Positions 12,301 through 27,300 of a stretch of 64,000 bases of DNA are shown here, in pieces. The DNA comes from Lineus longissimus (lineage: Eukaryota > Nemertea > Pilidiophora > Heteronemertea > Lineidae): NCBI RefSeq assembly GCF_910592395.1, contig NC_088316.1:1860001-1924000 (forward strand). The letters run 5' to 3'. Position 1 is the stretch's first letter, and every line of letters begins with the position of its first letter. The notes beneath the pieces are model-generated. The model did no database searches. It was not told where the DNA came from and saw only the letters and a list, made by a program, of their open reading frames with translations. The position numbers and the translations under genes are program-made.

Positions 12301-15300
12301 TAGTTGGGTATCTGAAACCAACAAGGGTGCTATTGTTCTGATTACAACTGTGTTATGGTTATTTAGTATTTCAGCTGCTCCTGTGGATGAAAAGGGTTAA
12401 AATGATAACTTCAGTATAACTAATGAATCATCACTCAACTTGCCATTCTATTCCCGAAGTACAAAAAACACGCAGAAAATGACTCCACACTGTTTTTTGT
12501 TGTGGTTGAACTAATCGGCTGCCAGCATTGAAAACCTCCATGTAGTCTCCAGTTGCTCTGATCCTTGGAGAGGCATTCTGAACTTCCAGCAGTATTGCCT
12601 CTGCCCATACCACTGAATAAATACTTGTCAACTTGTTGTGTGGAAGCTGAGCAATGTCAATACATTGAGGTTCCAGATCTGGAGAGGGGGTTATCGACTG
12701 ACTGTCTTGGGGAACTGAGAGGGGATTTTTTTGACTCTCATTTGAAGCTGAGTGGAGTGATGTATTTTCTTATCGGCTCCGTCATAGTCTGTCTACGGTA
12801 ATCTCTTGTCTGCCTCCGCTGAGTGGTGCACCGCAATAGACGAAATCGATGTCAACATTGACAGTGTGCCTATTCCCTTCTTGGTCCACTGCTCTATAAT
12901 AAGAAGGTGCATTTCACACTCTCTGTCTCTGAGGAAGGGGAAATGATTGAGTGAGAAGGAAGTCTGGCGTACTATAAAGTAAATCAGGGGTTCTTTGTGC
13001 TTGCTGCATGCCTTCCTTCACTGTTCTGAGACTGAGGGACCCCCTGGAAGTGAGCACTAAGCAGCCATTGATCTCCCACAGATTGTAGGCTATAGCTGGC
13101 TGGGTTATACGTTGGTGCTGTACCTCAGGGGTGCAGCTAGCTTTTCGGTTAATACCCGAAAATCATGGTAAAAAACAGTGCAGCTAAGTAAGACTGAAGA
13201 GATCTCTTTGAAATACGGTGCTCTCTACTCTCGCTGGCCTGTGTGGTGTATGACCCAAGTTTACAAAAGCTGTCACTCATATTGTCATTCAACATTTTAA
13301 TTTCATACCTGGAGAATCAAGTATTGAAACCTGACAAATATTTGTTTGCTAAAACAAAGACAAATTGAGAAACCACATTTGCTTTGAGGCTTGCATACTT
13401 GACAGGCCTGTGCTTGTGCATGAGCCGATGAATACTTGTCTTGATATGATATTTGCTTGCGTTTGAAATTGTCGTCTGATCATTTTTATAAAAACTTTTA
13501 TTCACATTTCAAGTCAGCAGACGACCAGGAAGCATGAAGGCCCTTAGGCCTTGATGAAAATGTCATGTTTGACATATAAAAGGCTTTTGTCAGTTCTAAT
13601 TTACTTATGGGTCTTTATTGAGGAATGAATCAATAGTAAAAAAGGAACACTTTTCATACCGTGGTATTTATACCAGGTAAGCCTACCAGGAAGGCATATT
13701 GTTACAAAACTCAAAAGGTGCGTTGGGGTGTAGCCAAGCCATTTATAGTTAAACAAGTTTTAACACCTCAAACGAAATGTACTTATGACTGGTTTTCAAT
13801 GCTTTCTACTTCGCACCAACCCATGCGATTATGGTTGCCATACCGTAACGTGGCAACCATAAGCGCTGCTGCCAAAACAAGGCACAGAGGGTAGATCATA
13901 TTCTGATTTATTTCCAACCGGAAGTAACTGAGACTGTTCAATCTTGTTCCATGGCCTAGATACTTGGTAAAATACACGACTTCAAGGATGTTGACCGGAA
14001 TTCATCACCCCATTTTAAAATTACATGTAGCAATTGCCTACAGGGTGTCCCAAAAAACAAGCTTGTCTCAATCTGACTAATAATAATAATTCACCAAAAC
14101 AAAAGTCATGAAATATTTTTGAATAGATAGGCTTGAAAATTTGGCGGTTTTACATTATTTTGCTGTCTCTGTATCCCTAAACATGCTAAAGGTTCTGGTA
14201 AAAGGCTGCTATTACCAGGTTGATCATATTTTTGATACCGGCTTTGACAGCTTGAGCTGGTACCATGGCAACGCCTCATTTCTTTCAGTAATGGGAGGTG
14301 CTAAATACCTTGGTATGGTATGGTATACCTTAGATTCTTTTGGTATAGGGCCAGGCCATTCTTGTTTACTGGTGAGATTATGCTTCAGGGAATACGGCTA
14401 GACTTCTTATAAGATGGTCTGACTAAAAGCCAAGAAGTGCTGTACTATTTATACTGTTAACCCATTATTTCGCATTTGGCAACATGTGATTAGAACCTCA
14501 TAGCCTTGTGGTTAGTTAACGCTACTGGCTATCAGGCAGTAGCGTCTGGGTTCGATCCAAGGATTGTATTTCTGGATGAACCGGCGTGGCTTACAAAGAA
14601 ATAAAGTTCCTGGCTATTCACAACACGTCATGATGTACAACGTATAGAAATTCGAGATTCTGTCATGATCCGTGGTCCGTTGTCCCTTGAGTGTTATGAC
14701 AGGGCAAGTAAAAGATCCCACATAGGTAAACATTAGCCTAGTGGATTCCATAACTCTGGCAAAAACCCGATAATGATATGATATTTTGCCAAAAATGACT
14801 GGTCTGACAGCAACATTTTTTTCATCAGTACATTGCCGATCTGTAGGTAATAACTCTTTGCAATCTTTTGCTGGCGGTATTCTATCTTGCTGACGTATTG
14901 GTTTTGACCGGTGTCGATAATTCTGCCAGAACATGACATCCTCCATGATAAAAATGGCTTTGCGTAAATAGCTGAACTGTGGCTCGATCATGATGTCACC
15001 TGAGTTGCATGGGTATTGCTGATATAGTCCGGGAACTGAGCGACTTTTATTTAACATGCAGGCCACAAATGATTTGAATGTGTTGAGGGATAGAGTACGC
15101 CTCTCTGACCATAGGAACCCAATTCTTAAGTTAATCCAGTGGTGGGTGTAGGAGATAGAGGAGTTAGAATTGTTGTTAATGGCTTCAACATTGGACTACG
15201 AATGGGAGGTCTGTACAGGAGAACACGCATCAATGTACACGTAAATCTTGAACGGTTGGACTTAGACCCTATAGATGTATTACCAACAGACAGAACCATG

Positions 15301-18300
15301 GTGCCTCTTAAAGATAAGCATGTTTTTATTGGTTTTTAAGTGGCAGTGTGGTTGGAAATGACTTTTTTTATGTATTTTGCCTTGATTTGCCTTGATTTCC
15401 ACTGAAACCAATTTAAAATGTCATTTCCTAACATATAATAATAATAATGAGTCTTTTATAAAGCACAATTCCGTGACACTATAGTTCTCGCTCAAAGCGC
15501 TTTGGGATATCATATTATTACCCCGGTCTCCACAGAAATCAATCGGGGGTTTCAAGGAGCAACCAGAAGGCGCTCACTTGAACTCGACCAGTAGGGGAAC
15601 TAAGCAGTGACTCGGCCGGGAGTCGAACCCACGACCTCCTGATCATGAGGGCGACTCTCTTCCACTGCGCTACCGTTGCCCCACATATCAAAAGGAGGTT
15701 TTTTAAAACATGCTTATCTCACTCAGAGGCACCATGGTCTAACTATACTCTCTTTGTAATGAGGGGGGGGGGGGTGATTACTTAGACTTGACATAATGTC
15801 AGACTGGCATTTAGTCGACTTCAGAATTCAGTTACTGTATAGTGCTGCCACCTGTATTAGATCAAGCGGAGAACACCAAGATAAATTATGAAGAGTAATT
15901 GATTTTCTGGCCTCTGACAGGTGCTGCCATCTATAAACCAGACAGCGATTAATGTGGGTGGACATACATCTTGATGAATTTTTGAGAGCTGGGTGTGAAT
16001 GTACTCAAACTGGTAGTGGTGTTGCCTATTTAACAAGTGTTGATAGCGAACTGGCTGGAGAAACCCTGCATGACCCGGTGTCTTCTTACCCCTAGAATTT
16101 GAAATTCGTAATTGAATTTGAAAATTGTCTAATTTGGTAAATATGTACTTAATATAAATTCCCGCATTGCCGTTGTGAAGACAGGTATGCAAATACTACG
16201 AATACCAAGTTTCAGCATATTCAGGTACATAATAACTGCACTATCGTATTGTGCATGACTGCATTTCTATTTTCCTTCACCAGATATAACGAACGGCATG
16301 CCCCTTTAAGAGTTGACAGTTGTTGATTACATAATGAAAGAAAAACTATCCAGGGTCATGCGAGCTGTTTTTATGGTCAATTATATCACCCATGATGTAA
16401 ACCTTATTTTAGCGAGCCAAATATATTAACAGGTGACACATAAGGTGGTAAAAACATGAACATAAAAGCGGATTTCACACAACCAGCCCAGCGTTTCAGC
16501 CTTCATTTTACATTTTCTTGGACAGTGAAAATGAACATTCTCATTTCCTGGTTATAAGTCCGGCTCAGATCAGTAACCTCAACTCAGGCCTGATGAACAT
16601 GTGGACAATAGGGCCTACAATGGGTTCCATTCCATTCGGTTCCACCTAATGATGCATCTATTACTTGATACCGACTGAGGCACAGTAAGGGCATTGTATT
16701 GCTACTAGGAAGTTTGTTCTAATGATGCAATTACTAATCTTTTTTGTTGCGTAGCATTGCTGTGAATATAATTGCAGGTCATAGCTTTCTAAATCACTCG
16801 TTTGTGCACTGCTTGATTGTGAGCATAGATTGAACGTTGCCACAATGGGTAGAAATATGAGGAGTAGGCCTGTTAAGGGTTGACAAAACATGCATTTCGT
16901 CGTGGGATAAGAATCCACAGTACATGTAGATCCTACACCCATGGGACTGATAAGTACTGTCCTTAATAAAGAGTTGTCCTGATTAGAGAGGTCAAACTGT
17001 AAGGAAACACCCAATTTGGGACCCAAACTACTGTCCTTAAAAGAGAGGGTGTCCTTAATAGAGAGGTGTCCGCTAAGAGAGATTCCACTGTAGTTCTTTC
17101 TAGGCTGTTAAAAAGCAACTCTGTGAGAAGCAGACCTCCTTCCCTAGTCTTGGGTGCACTAGTACACTCCCAAACTACACCCCTGGAAATAAAACGTGAA
17201 ATTTCAAAATTGAAACCTGTGTGAAAACACTGCCATTGAACATTGGGCGGGAACGAAAAATTCATTGGTTTCCATGGCAACACTCCACCCTCGTATGCAT
17301 ACAGTAAAATGCCTTCAGCGATGAATTGAATGCCACTGCTCATTAATGTGAATGCTTTGATAGTTTGAGCTATTAACTTAAAAATATACAGTATAAGGTG
17401 GCATTTTCGTACATTGTTCGAGACGCAGATTTTCATGTTATGTAAAAAATAGTTGTGGCCATTTCAACTTTGATTTTAAGTGTGTGCTCTTGATTATAAA
17501 TCCAGTAGAAGATTGTTGGTGTGATTGGCAGAATATTCTAGAACACCCACCAAAGTCGTGATATAATGATTATTCTTAAAGGACATTTCAGGTTCAACAA
17601 GTCAGTGTAATAAAACATTATACCTGGGGCAGTGCAAGGAATTTGTAGGATTTTAAATTGGGTTAAATTGCAACCAAAACGCAAAGATCATAACTTCCCT
17701 TCATTTGTCTTCTCAGCAAGAACACTGCAACTGACTACAGTTTTTACAGATAACGCAATTTTGACATGTGTGTATCCTGGATGGATGAGTCGACTTGGTT
17801 TCACTGTAGAATATCCAGTTTTCTAATGCCCTACTATGGGCGGTTATTTCCGCATAAATAGAGGTTGTCTCAAATAGACATTTTATGTCGTGTTATGACT
17901 CGAATAGACGTTTGGTGGCGCTCGTATCTCAAATAAACATATATTGTCGTGTTTTCTGATTTGTGTGTATAACTCAAATAGACGTTTGGTGGCGCTTTTC
18001 AAATAGACATACACTCAAATAGACGTTTGGTGGCGCTCGTATCTCAAATAAACATATTGTCGTGTTTTCTGATTTTTGTGTATAACTCAAATAGATGTTT
18101 GGTGGCGCTTTTCAAATAGACATACACTCAAATAGACGTTCAGTGGCGCTTTATTTGAGATACGAGCGCCACCAAACGTCTATTTGAGTGTATGTCTATT
18201 TGAGATACGACACAATATGTTTATTTCAGGTACGTCTCCGTTAAAACGAGCGCCACCAAACGTCTATTCGAGTCATAACACGACATAAAATGTCTATTTG

Positions 18301-21300
18301 AGACAACCTCTATTTATGCGGAAATAACCGCCCATACCCTACTACAGCCCGAGCACAGCTCCCGATTCACTATCCCAGCTGGCTGCCAGTCAATTGAGTG
18401 GAGATGAGTCATAACAGGACAAGGCACTGACAAATTCCCGTCACAATAAGAAATTTTAAGACAACAAAAGGCTATGATATCATCGGGTTCTGCGAATTTC
18501 TGATTACTTGTTTAGTCAGCCGTAGTCGAACTTCGTGATATCGTTTGTAGTTTGGTTGGTCGTTCCTGACCCGAGGTCGTCTCTGTTTGCGACCTCCTTT
18601 TCGACCTGTCAGTCACAATGTCCAGTTGACAATGAAAATGTACCATGTCTGGCCAGCTTTCATGGTGGCAGTGGTCAAATATAGCCCAGGCTGTGACATG
18701 ATTGGGCACGGCATGGGAAGGGAAGGGAAGCAAGTTTGACCATGAAGTTAAAAGTTACGGAGGAAACATTCTGTCGAATGCAGGATTGATAGCTGATAAG
18801 CTTGCTCATAACCAGATTGGATATCCTGGTGACAGGGTTTCATGAAGCAGAGTTCCTATGTTGTTGTTTCATGAAGCAGAGTTCCTATGTTGTCGGAAGG
18901 GGGTTGATGGTTTTCCATCTTGTCAGTGTTGTATCACTCCCATCCAGCTAGCTTTCTGGTTGGGGGGGAGGGGGCAGAAATTCCATGTTCTCTCAAATAC
19001 TAATGACCAGCTAACAAATTTGAGCGCCAAATTACACAGTGCGTCACTCATGTAATATACATGTATACATGTCAAAGGTTGTTGTGTGGAGACAACAATC
19101 TTGAGTTGCGCAACCACAAAAACAAGTGGGCAATTGATTCACTTGAAAATGTAAATAAGTGACTTCACAATTTGGTAAAATCCCTTGGGTGTCTTGACAT
19201 CATTGGGAACTGCGATCGATCATCCGACTACATCTACTGATGTGCTTTTGGGGGAAATGCTAGCATGGCATATGGTTAGCATAGCACTAGCGATGCACTT
19301 GTTGGGAGATTTAGGATGTCACTGGATAGCATTGGCATGGATGAATTTTTCATTCCAGTTACGATCCACGATTGCTTTGCACTGTCTGTTGTGTAGTAGT
19401 GACACAGAGGGAGATGTCTGGCATTGATAATTTTGGAAGAAAAAATACGAATTTTCGCAATCCAGATTTTTTTGCAGTATTAGTCACAGTTGCACATTGC
19501 CAATGTGGTGCAGGACACAGTTGGATGAGGCTTCTTTAAATCAAAAATTGAAATTTGGTGAAATTGCAGATAAAAAAGTGGCCTTTAACGAGCTACCTGT
19601 AATTGAAGCCGGGTAAGATGAACAGATGGATTGGAAGGGAAAAATGGTGTTTGTATCAAAATTCATCTATTGATGAAATATGGATATTGATATGAGACGG
19701 AACATCTGTTGTTGACGATTTGAAAAACAGACAGCATAAAGTAATTCCCTGCAAACCTCAGGGTTTTCTCAAGGTAGGGTTGGTGAACGTGATAGCAAAG
19801 AAGTTTTGCCTCTGCCAGGTAGGGTGGTCAGCGATCTAAGTGTCAGGTGGCTGCCTCTAAGGTAGGGAGGTATTAAGCTGCCAAGGTAGGGTGGTACGCC
19901 CTGACAAATGTGACTCGCTCTACCAAAACTAGGCGCTTGTCGCATCTGAACTCGACAGGTTGATACGGACTTGTTGTGCATATCCCTATTGTAGACCTTT
20001 TGTGAAATCTATTACAAACTGATTTGGTCACATTTCACAAAAGGTCTACAATAGGGAAATGAACAACAAGTTCGTATCAACCTGTCAAGTTCAGATGCGA
20101 CAAGCAACTAGTTTTGGTAGAGCGGGTCACAAATGGCCTTGTGGAGAACACTGATAACGTGGGGCCGAAATTTATAAGAATATTTGCACCATTTTTGCTG
20201 AAGCATACCACAGACGCATTATCAAATGTTCATGTAAAAAGTTGGCCAGAGGCAAGTTGTCTCGACAGGAAACAAAAAACTGCATTAGTGAGATGCCGGA
20301 AACTTGTCTGCGGATATGAAATAGTCGAATGAAATATAGTCATATGATATCTTAGAAAGGAATAGCCTCCATGTAACCCGAGGTGGAATCTGATATATGG
20401 ATTGTTCGATGTGTGTTTTTTCTGGTCTTGTGAGACACAACATGTTCGCCAGTCCCTGACACTTCATGACTTCGTATTGTAAACCGTTAGATTTCCGCAC
20501 CTATATTCAAATTGTTTATTTGCGGCGGCGGGGGGGGGGGGGGGCTTTAGCTGTACTTCCATCTGTTTGAAAACTTTTCTGTTCAAAACCTGTGTCTTTC
20601 CCGTCAGTAGAATAACACGGAGCGCTTCAATCTTGGTGACAGGTGCTCCTGCAGTCCGAGATTCTAAATCAACCCCAAAGTCCGCAGGCTTGAAAACTAT
20701 TGCTATTATCCATATTCCAGTCACGATGTCTGCGTTGGAGTACCATTGTAAGAGTACATGGGGAGTCTGAATCAATACAGACGCGACCTGTTATTTCTTT
20801 GCCAATTATCCTCTTATAACATCTCTGGTGCAAGGTTAGGCAAAAGTATATCTACGCCACATTCTCTGGGGAGAGATAGCTGACAAGATGATCAAATTTC
20901 AAGCCATTGGGAGCGACAATTTCTATCCTTTATGGGTAGATTCCATTGGCTTGATTGCCGTATGAATGTAGAAATGTTCATATTTTGCCATCAGGTGTAA
21001 AACATAATAAAATCAGGGGAAAATAATCAACTTTCAATGATGTCATTGAATTGCTGGCCTTTGGGAGTGTCAATTTCCATTCTTTATCTGTTTATCGTAA
21101 CATGATATGGTTGTGTGGGTTCATTTGGTTGGCTAGGTTTTGTGCTCGCCTTGACACAGAACAATCATCCTAGTTGTACTCCAGGGAGTCATTTTGCCAA
21201 GCCACTTGACCGGTATTGTCGAGTTGGAGTGCGACAACATTTGTTGTGGGTAGATTTCATCGCTATCCATGCATGCGGGTGTATTGATTGTATGAGCAAC

Positions 21301-24300
21301 AAACTGCTTCTCAGCAGACATGGAGAGTCATTTTATAAAAGTTAGGGTTCATATAGACTGGTGTCAATTACATTCAATTTGACCCCTCTTATTAGGACAC
21401 CTCTCTTTTAAGGACAGCACTTACAGTCCAGAGGATGTCCTCTAATAGAGAGGTTATTCTGCTTATTTCATGTGATAATTTCTTTCTCATACAGGTATTG
21501 ATACTCTAAAGAAGCACCTCGATTTCATGAACTCGGTGATGCAGTACGATCGTAATCAGCTCAAGGCGCAGACGACCCAAGAGAAGGTCGTCCTTCCGTC
21601 TGCTGCGTGTATGTACCAGGATGCATGCGAAACAGTTTCATCCCCCACTAACAGCGCCCTCTTGTTTGTCCCTTGTTAACTAATCCTTTTGTTGTCGTTA
21701 CACGGCCTACCCCATGCGAGATATCGGTATCCCTGGTAAAACACCCCACAATCGAGCAATTAAAATCACTGCTACTGGCATGTCGTTTATGCGATATTTG
21801 ACCAGAGCAACTCTGTTCTTGCCTTCAGCTGGATGGAGTGGTTTAGGGGAGGGGGCTTGAACTGCCACTGCATTGAGGTCATAACAGCAAGTGCACTATC
21901 CGAGGAAGAAAGGGTTACTTGCTTGGCATTGAAAGCCGAATGATAGATCATTGTGGAGATTATGGGACTCGGTTTGATGATGTGAACTTGGTGTCAGTGG
22001 GATAATGACATGATTCATCATGGATAAGTGTCACTATCATGATCCTATCGCTGATCATGAATATTCCAGTGGTATAATCGAATAGCCCTATGTGTACTAG
22101 TTTAACCCTACGCTGATGAATTCTCTGAATAGAATGTATGTCATGCCGAGGAGAATCCCTAAGTTTTCAATTCTTGCACTCCCTCGAGTCTGTCATGTAA
22201 TCATCTTGTTATAGATTTGTTTACAAACAAAAAATATCTCATCTCATTTGGGCTGTCTGAGTGGCACAGTGGAAACATCAGCGAGAGCGTAGGTTTCCTC
22301 CTTAATACTCACCACATTAACTCAATACTCACCATATTAACTCAGCAGCTACTCACTTCCAGTATCCTTCTTGCAGCCCTCTAATCATGACCACTTCCCG
22401 AGATTTTGTGCACAAAGTTGATACCCCACCCATTAAAAGTCATATTGTGTTGACTCATATATCACATAATAGTCACATGTCATATTTTGTTTTACTCATT
22501 TATCTCAATGTTGCATCCAATGTTCCTACTTCACATTTTTCTCATGGACAGCTAATCACACACACCCTTCTCTGACATTAAAATGCATTTATCGTTGTGA
22601 TTTCCTCTAATTGTTTCCAGGTTTCACAAGTTGAAGTGCACAGCTATGACAGGCCCAACCATTTTCATTCTCATAACCATATTATAAAAAAGTCCTCTTC
22701 GCACCATAATTCGCATGTTTTGTTTCAGAAAAATGTGTGGCTTGTTTGAAACTCTCACTTCTGACATATAAATAATGGGGAGTTCCGACTCTGCCACATT
22801 TAAAACTCTGCAATAGATTAAAGTGGTATATTGATATACCTGCCGGTGTTTGCGGGGAATGACAGTGCTTGCCACTTATCATGGGAAGGAGAGAGTAGCT
22901 CTTCAACCGACCCCCGCCTTCTCAAATCATTCTGAACCATCAGAGGTACTTTGTCCGTAACTTCCCCTCTGTTGATGTGACGGAGTCCAGGTCAGCATGG
23001 ATCCAAAACTCGAGGGTCAGATGTCTCAAATCCTGCTCTTTTGACTCGGAAGTAAATATTAAACACAAAAGATCATGCGTCCCTGCTCCGCTTCGAGAAG
23101 AGAGTCCAGACATCATTACTCAAGCTTTTGTTCATTTCTGACTGTCTTTCTCCTCCAGGCATCCAAGGAGAGAAGACCCATCAGGCGCTCCTCGAAAACA
23201 TCGCTGCTGGCGACCGAAACCTGAAGCATACAGAAACACAGGAAAAGAACATCCTGCCTAACGCAGAAAGTGAGTAGGAATAAGATTTTCACTGTCACTG
23301 GTCACCCGATGCACTACTGAGACGCTACCAAATTTTTTCCATCAAAGTGGCCACCAGTTTTCTTTATTGTCATAATATCATGTCGTGTCATTGTCAGAAA
23401 TGCCCATTTCAAACCCGGGAGGCTGCTCTCTGGAAAACTAAGAACAGACCCCCCACCCTTGAAATTTGCATTTGTGACCCGCTCTACCAAAACTAGGCGC
23501 TTGTCGCATCTGAACTTGACAGGTTGATACGGACTTGTTGTTCATTTCCCTATTGTAGACCTTTTGTGAAATCTATTACAAACTGATTTGGTCACATTTC
23601 ACAAAAGGTCTACAATAGGGAAATGAACAACAAGTCCGTATCAACCTGTCAAGTTCAGATGCGACAAGCGCCTAGTTTTGGTAGAGCGGGTCACATTTAC
23701 TGTGTTTTGAATGAGTTCAAAATGGATTTGAAGTTCTGGCCAAACTGGTGGTACCTAGGGTCAACCCTTAAAAGTTAAGCCCATTGACATTAGGCGAGCG
23801 CTAATGCTAATGCTAAGTTACGGTTGCCTGGTCAAGGTTAATGCCAATTTTGTCTTGAATAGCCAGGCCGTATGGAGAAGTGTCCAAACAGAATGATAAG
23901 GATCATTGACCCATAGCGCCACGCATACAGGTGATTTCTAATCTGAAGTACATGTACATGAAGGGAAGAATTAGACTGAGATGGGGAGTTTCTAGCCGAG
24001 AAATATATTTCAAGTTGACCCAACCCTTTCTTAGGTCAGCCTGATTGAAAATAGTTTTTGAGCACAAAGGGTTAAAATCATTCGAGCATTGCCATATAAT
24101 GCTACTGAATATGATCAGCACTGCTGATATGTTTGATAACAATTTGCAATGGCTTGGTTATAGGTTTAAAGTTGTCATTCATGTCATAGCAGGCGGGCTC
24201 ATGTTTTTCAGTTCATGAGGTCAACACCCAATAAAATGCTTTCTCTTCTTGTTCGTTGGAGGACAAAGTGACAAAGGCGTCCATTGTGAGTTAGACACAG

Positions 24301-27300
24301 AATGTTTTGGTATAATGACATTTTTCACTTCGTCAAATCTTGTCAGGAGCCCAACAATGTGAGGTCATTGGCCTATCTTCTATGTTTGGATGGTTTTGCC
24401 TTGATCCAAAATAAATGACTGGCTTCCAAAATTGAATGACGGGCCATTCAGAATAATGTTGTTGGGTGCATGTATGTGAATGTGGTAAATACGATTTGAG
24501 TAGGCCCTATCTTCTTCTGTTTGTCCTGGATGAAGTAGATATACTACGAGAGTGCAGTAAACCTCTCTAATCAATTCACCCTAAGGACTGAAGAATGCTG
24601 TCCTAAATAAGGAGGTGTTCTGATTAGCAAAGTATAAAATGGCAGTACATGTATAGTAACCTCTCTAATCAGGTTACCCTCGGGACTGAATGCTGTCCTT
24701 TATAAGGAGGTGTCCTGATTAGAGAGGCCAAATTGAATTGAATGGATCAATTTGGGACCAAAATCAGCATCCTTAATAGAGATGGTGTCCCTCTAATAGA
24801 GGTGACTGCTAAGTTTCAACAACATCATATATATAAATGCTATGCATACCAAGTTTCAACAGATTTGCATGCATAATAACTGCACTACGCCATTGTGTAT
24901 AACTGCATTTCTATTTTCCTGAGCCAAAAGTATATACGAATGGTGTACCCCTTTAACAGTTATTATTCTGGATCTTTTTTGTTATTGGTTAACCCTGTAT
25001 TAAATTTTCAGTGCTAGCAGAGGAACACCATCATGAAGCCCACTTAAAGGGTATTGAGAGGCATGATGTGCAACTAAGGCATACGAAGACTGTTGTCAAG
25101 AATGTTCTTCCTGATGAAGAAAGTATGTGATGTAGCAATATGCTGGCTTCAGTGTTCGATTCTAACTATTGCTAAGGCTTCAGTAGGATACTAACTGATT
25201 CTTATCTTTTCAGGAAATCAGGTTGCTTTTCCTTTCCGTTTTGGGACTATGTGGAATAAACACTCATTGATAACTGATTTTCACATTGGTCAGAAGTAAT
25301 ATTGAAAAATCTTCAATGGGTGCAAATAAAATTGAACATCGGCGGCTCGCCAGAATGGTATTGTGTGTCAGTTTGGAGGCCTGAATAGCTGGGGTGCTGT
25401 CACATAGATAATTGCAAACCCCAGGAAGGTTTCTTTTGACCATTACAGTATCTTATTCTGATAGTGTCCAGTTGATTTTTCCCTAATGAGCCCTGTTTCT
25501 TATTTGCTAATGACAATTGGATGCCATTAATGACTCCAGTATCTGTCTTAATGACCAATCCTGTGGTGATGTAAGTATTGCAGAAACTGTAAATAGTATG
25601 CCAATGGATTTTATATTGCTGCACCGATGACTGTAAAAGTTGACTTGCCTCATCTCAGAAATTTCTGTGTCCAAGTTCAGCCATGTCTTTTGGTCTTCTG
25701 GAAAATTGTCATAACCAGTGGCACACCAGGGCCCCCTCCCATTATTTGGCCAAATATTTCAACCTCACAACAAATTTTGAGAAATTGTCCATAAAAAACC
25801 CTTGGGTCATGTAGGTACGACTTATTTTCCTTTCCCAGGACAGGCCAGCTCAGCAAGCTGGAAGGCCTGTCTGATTCCTGGCAATCTGGGGAACTGATTA
25901 TCTGGGGTGAAGGTGCTAATAAGATTTTCCCGAGCCATCTCTCACATTATCTCTCTTCCAGACTCCATGGAAACCCGTATATGTAAATGTGACTTGCATA
26001 CTGTATCCTTTTACAGCTGTCCAGGCCGAACAACGCCACTCGGCTCATCTCCACAAGATCGAACATCCAAATGTTTCGCTAAAACATGTTGAAACACAGG
26101 AAAAGGTTGTACTACCAGACGATCAAAGTATGTCATTGTTTGTGTATTTTGTTCCATGCATGGTTGGCTGTGATCACCGGTGATTCACTCTTAGGTGACT
26201 GCAGCCAACTGACCGTGGAATCAAGAACAATTGTATTAGAATTTAACCAGAATTGTAGAATTTAATGTCCTTCACACTTTTCTGTGCCAAAATTGCTTCT
26301 ACCCACATGAGAATTTAGCACTGTGATCAACACTCCTCAACAGGCATTCATGGCCGACTTGTGACCTTTTGGCTCAAATCCTTTACCTGAGGATTTTGAA
26401 TGTGCAATCACAAATTGCACCGTAGAATGCTGATGTGGGTAGAGACCTTTAATTGACTTGTCCATGCACAGTTCATCAATGTCAAAATTCTTAGCTTTAT
26501 GGTTTTTGAACCAAATTATTGTCATTGTTAATGAATTATGCACATAATTCTACCTATTTAGTTTTTGTCCAGAGAGGTGTGAAATACAATATGAATAGCT
26601 TATTAGAGCATTATAACTGTTTACATTCTGATACCTATACCTACACATAGAAACAAGTGGAATACTGAAAATCGGGAAATATTTCTGTGGATTTTATTTT
26701 TGCATTTTTCGCATTTACAGATAATCGTGAAAATAAATGGCCATGAAAAAGAAAATCTAATTGAAATTTCTTCTGCATGGTTTTCAAAACGCTAATGAGA
26801 AGTATGCTAAATTTGCAATTTCACGAAAACCTCGAATATTTCCACGTTTACAGAATTCTGCTGTGTAACTTTTAAAGATGCGTTCGTGCTTCCAGACACA
26901 GTTGCGTTGAAAAAGGGATGGCTTCTACTTGTCAAAAGAGTGACACTTCTTGCATTATAGAGAAAGAATAGATAGCTTCTAATTGTCATATTAGTGACTC
27001 TTCTTGCAAATGTTTATTGGGAAAGTGAGTTCGTGTAGAAAAAAAGCTAGCTTCTAATTGTCATAATTGTGACACTTCTTGCAAATGTCAGAAGGGAAAG
27101 CATCACTTTCCATCCAGTGAGATTCGCAATATCTGTCAGCTGATTTACCAGTATACTCAATCAGATCCAGGCTGGCCATGAGGATTCATGAATCATCCGG
27201 ATCAAAACGACACCTGTCGTTAAAGCCATCACACAAATTGACATTCATTTCTCATCTTCAGGTCACAAAAGAAAAAGCATTTAACATTACACAAGAAGTC

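Larger units (their letters stand above)
8794..21494 (+). other. 12.7-kb first coding intron of the thymosin array
   Basis: It begins GTGAGT and ends TTTCTCATACAG. I found no further LKHxETQEK exon in it. Contents: a receptor-motif repeat (9222-10337), SINE-like pieces, a 500-bp foldback element, a 221-bp hairpin MITE, and a fragment of the Tigger-like family at about 21375-21469. Several 60-150 codon ORFs overlap repeats and look like chance. Confidence 0.75.

Noticed and set aside
14614-15066. 150-codon ORF on the minus strand
   Set aside because: No domain, no splice context; overlaps SINE-flanking intron sequence.
15600-15683. tRNA gene on the minus strand
   Set aside because: A and B boxes are present but the acceptor stem does not pair and the sequence continues into a SINE body and tail.
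16963-17436. 157-codon ORF on the minus strand
   Set aside because: It overlaps a Tigger-like MITE at its end, has no family resemblance and lies within the thymosin intron; chance.
22245-22310. SINE head with GGCTGTCTGAGTGGCACAG, and a similar string near 48747
   Set aside because: Too short to define an element; no clear B box follows.
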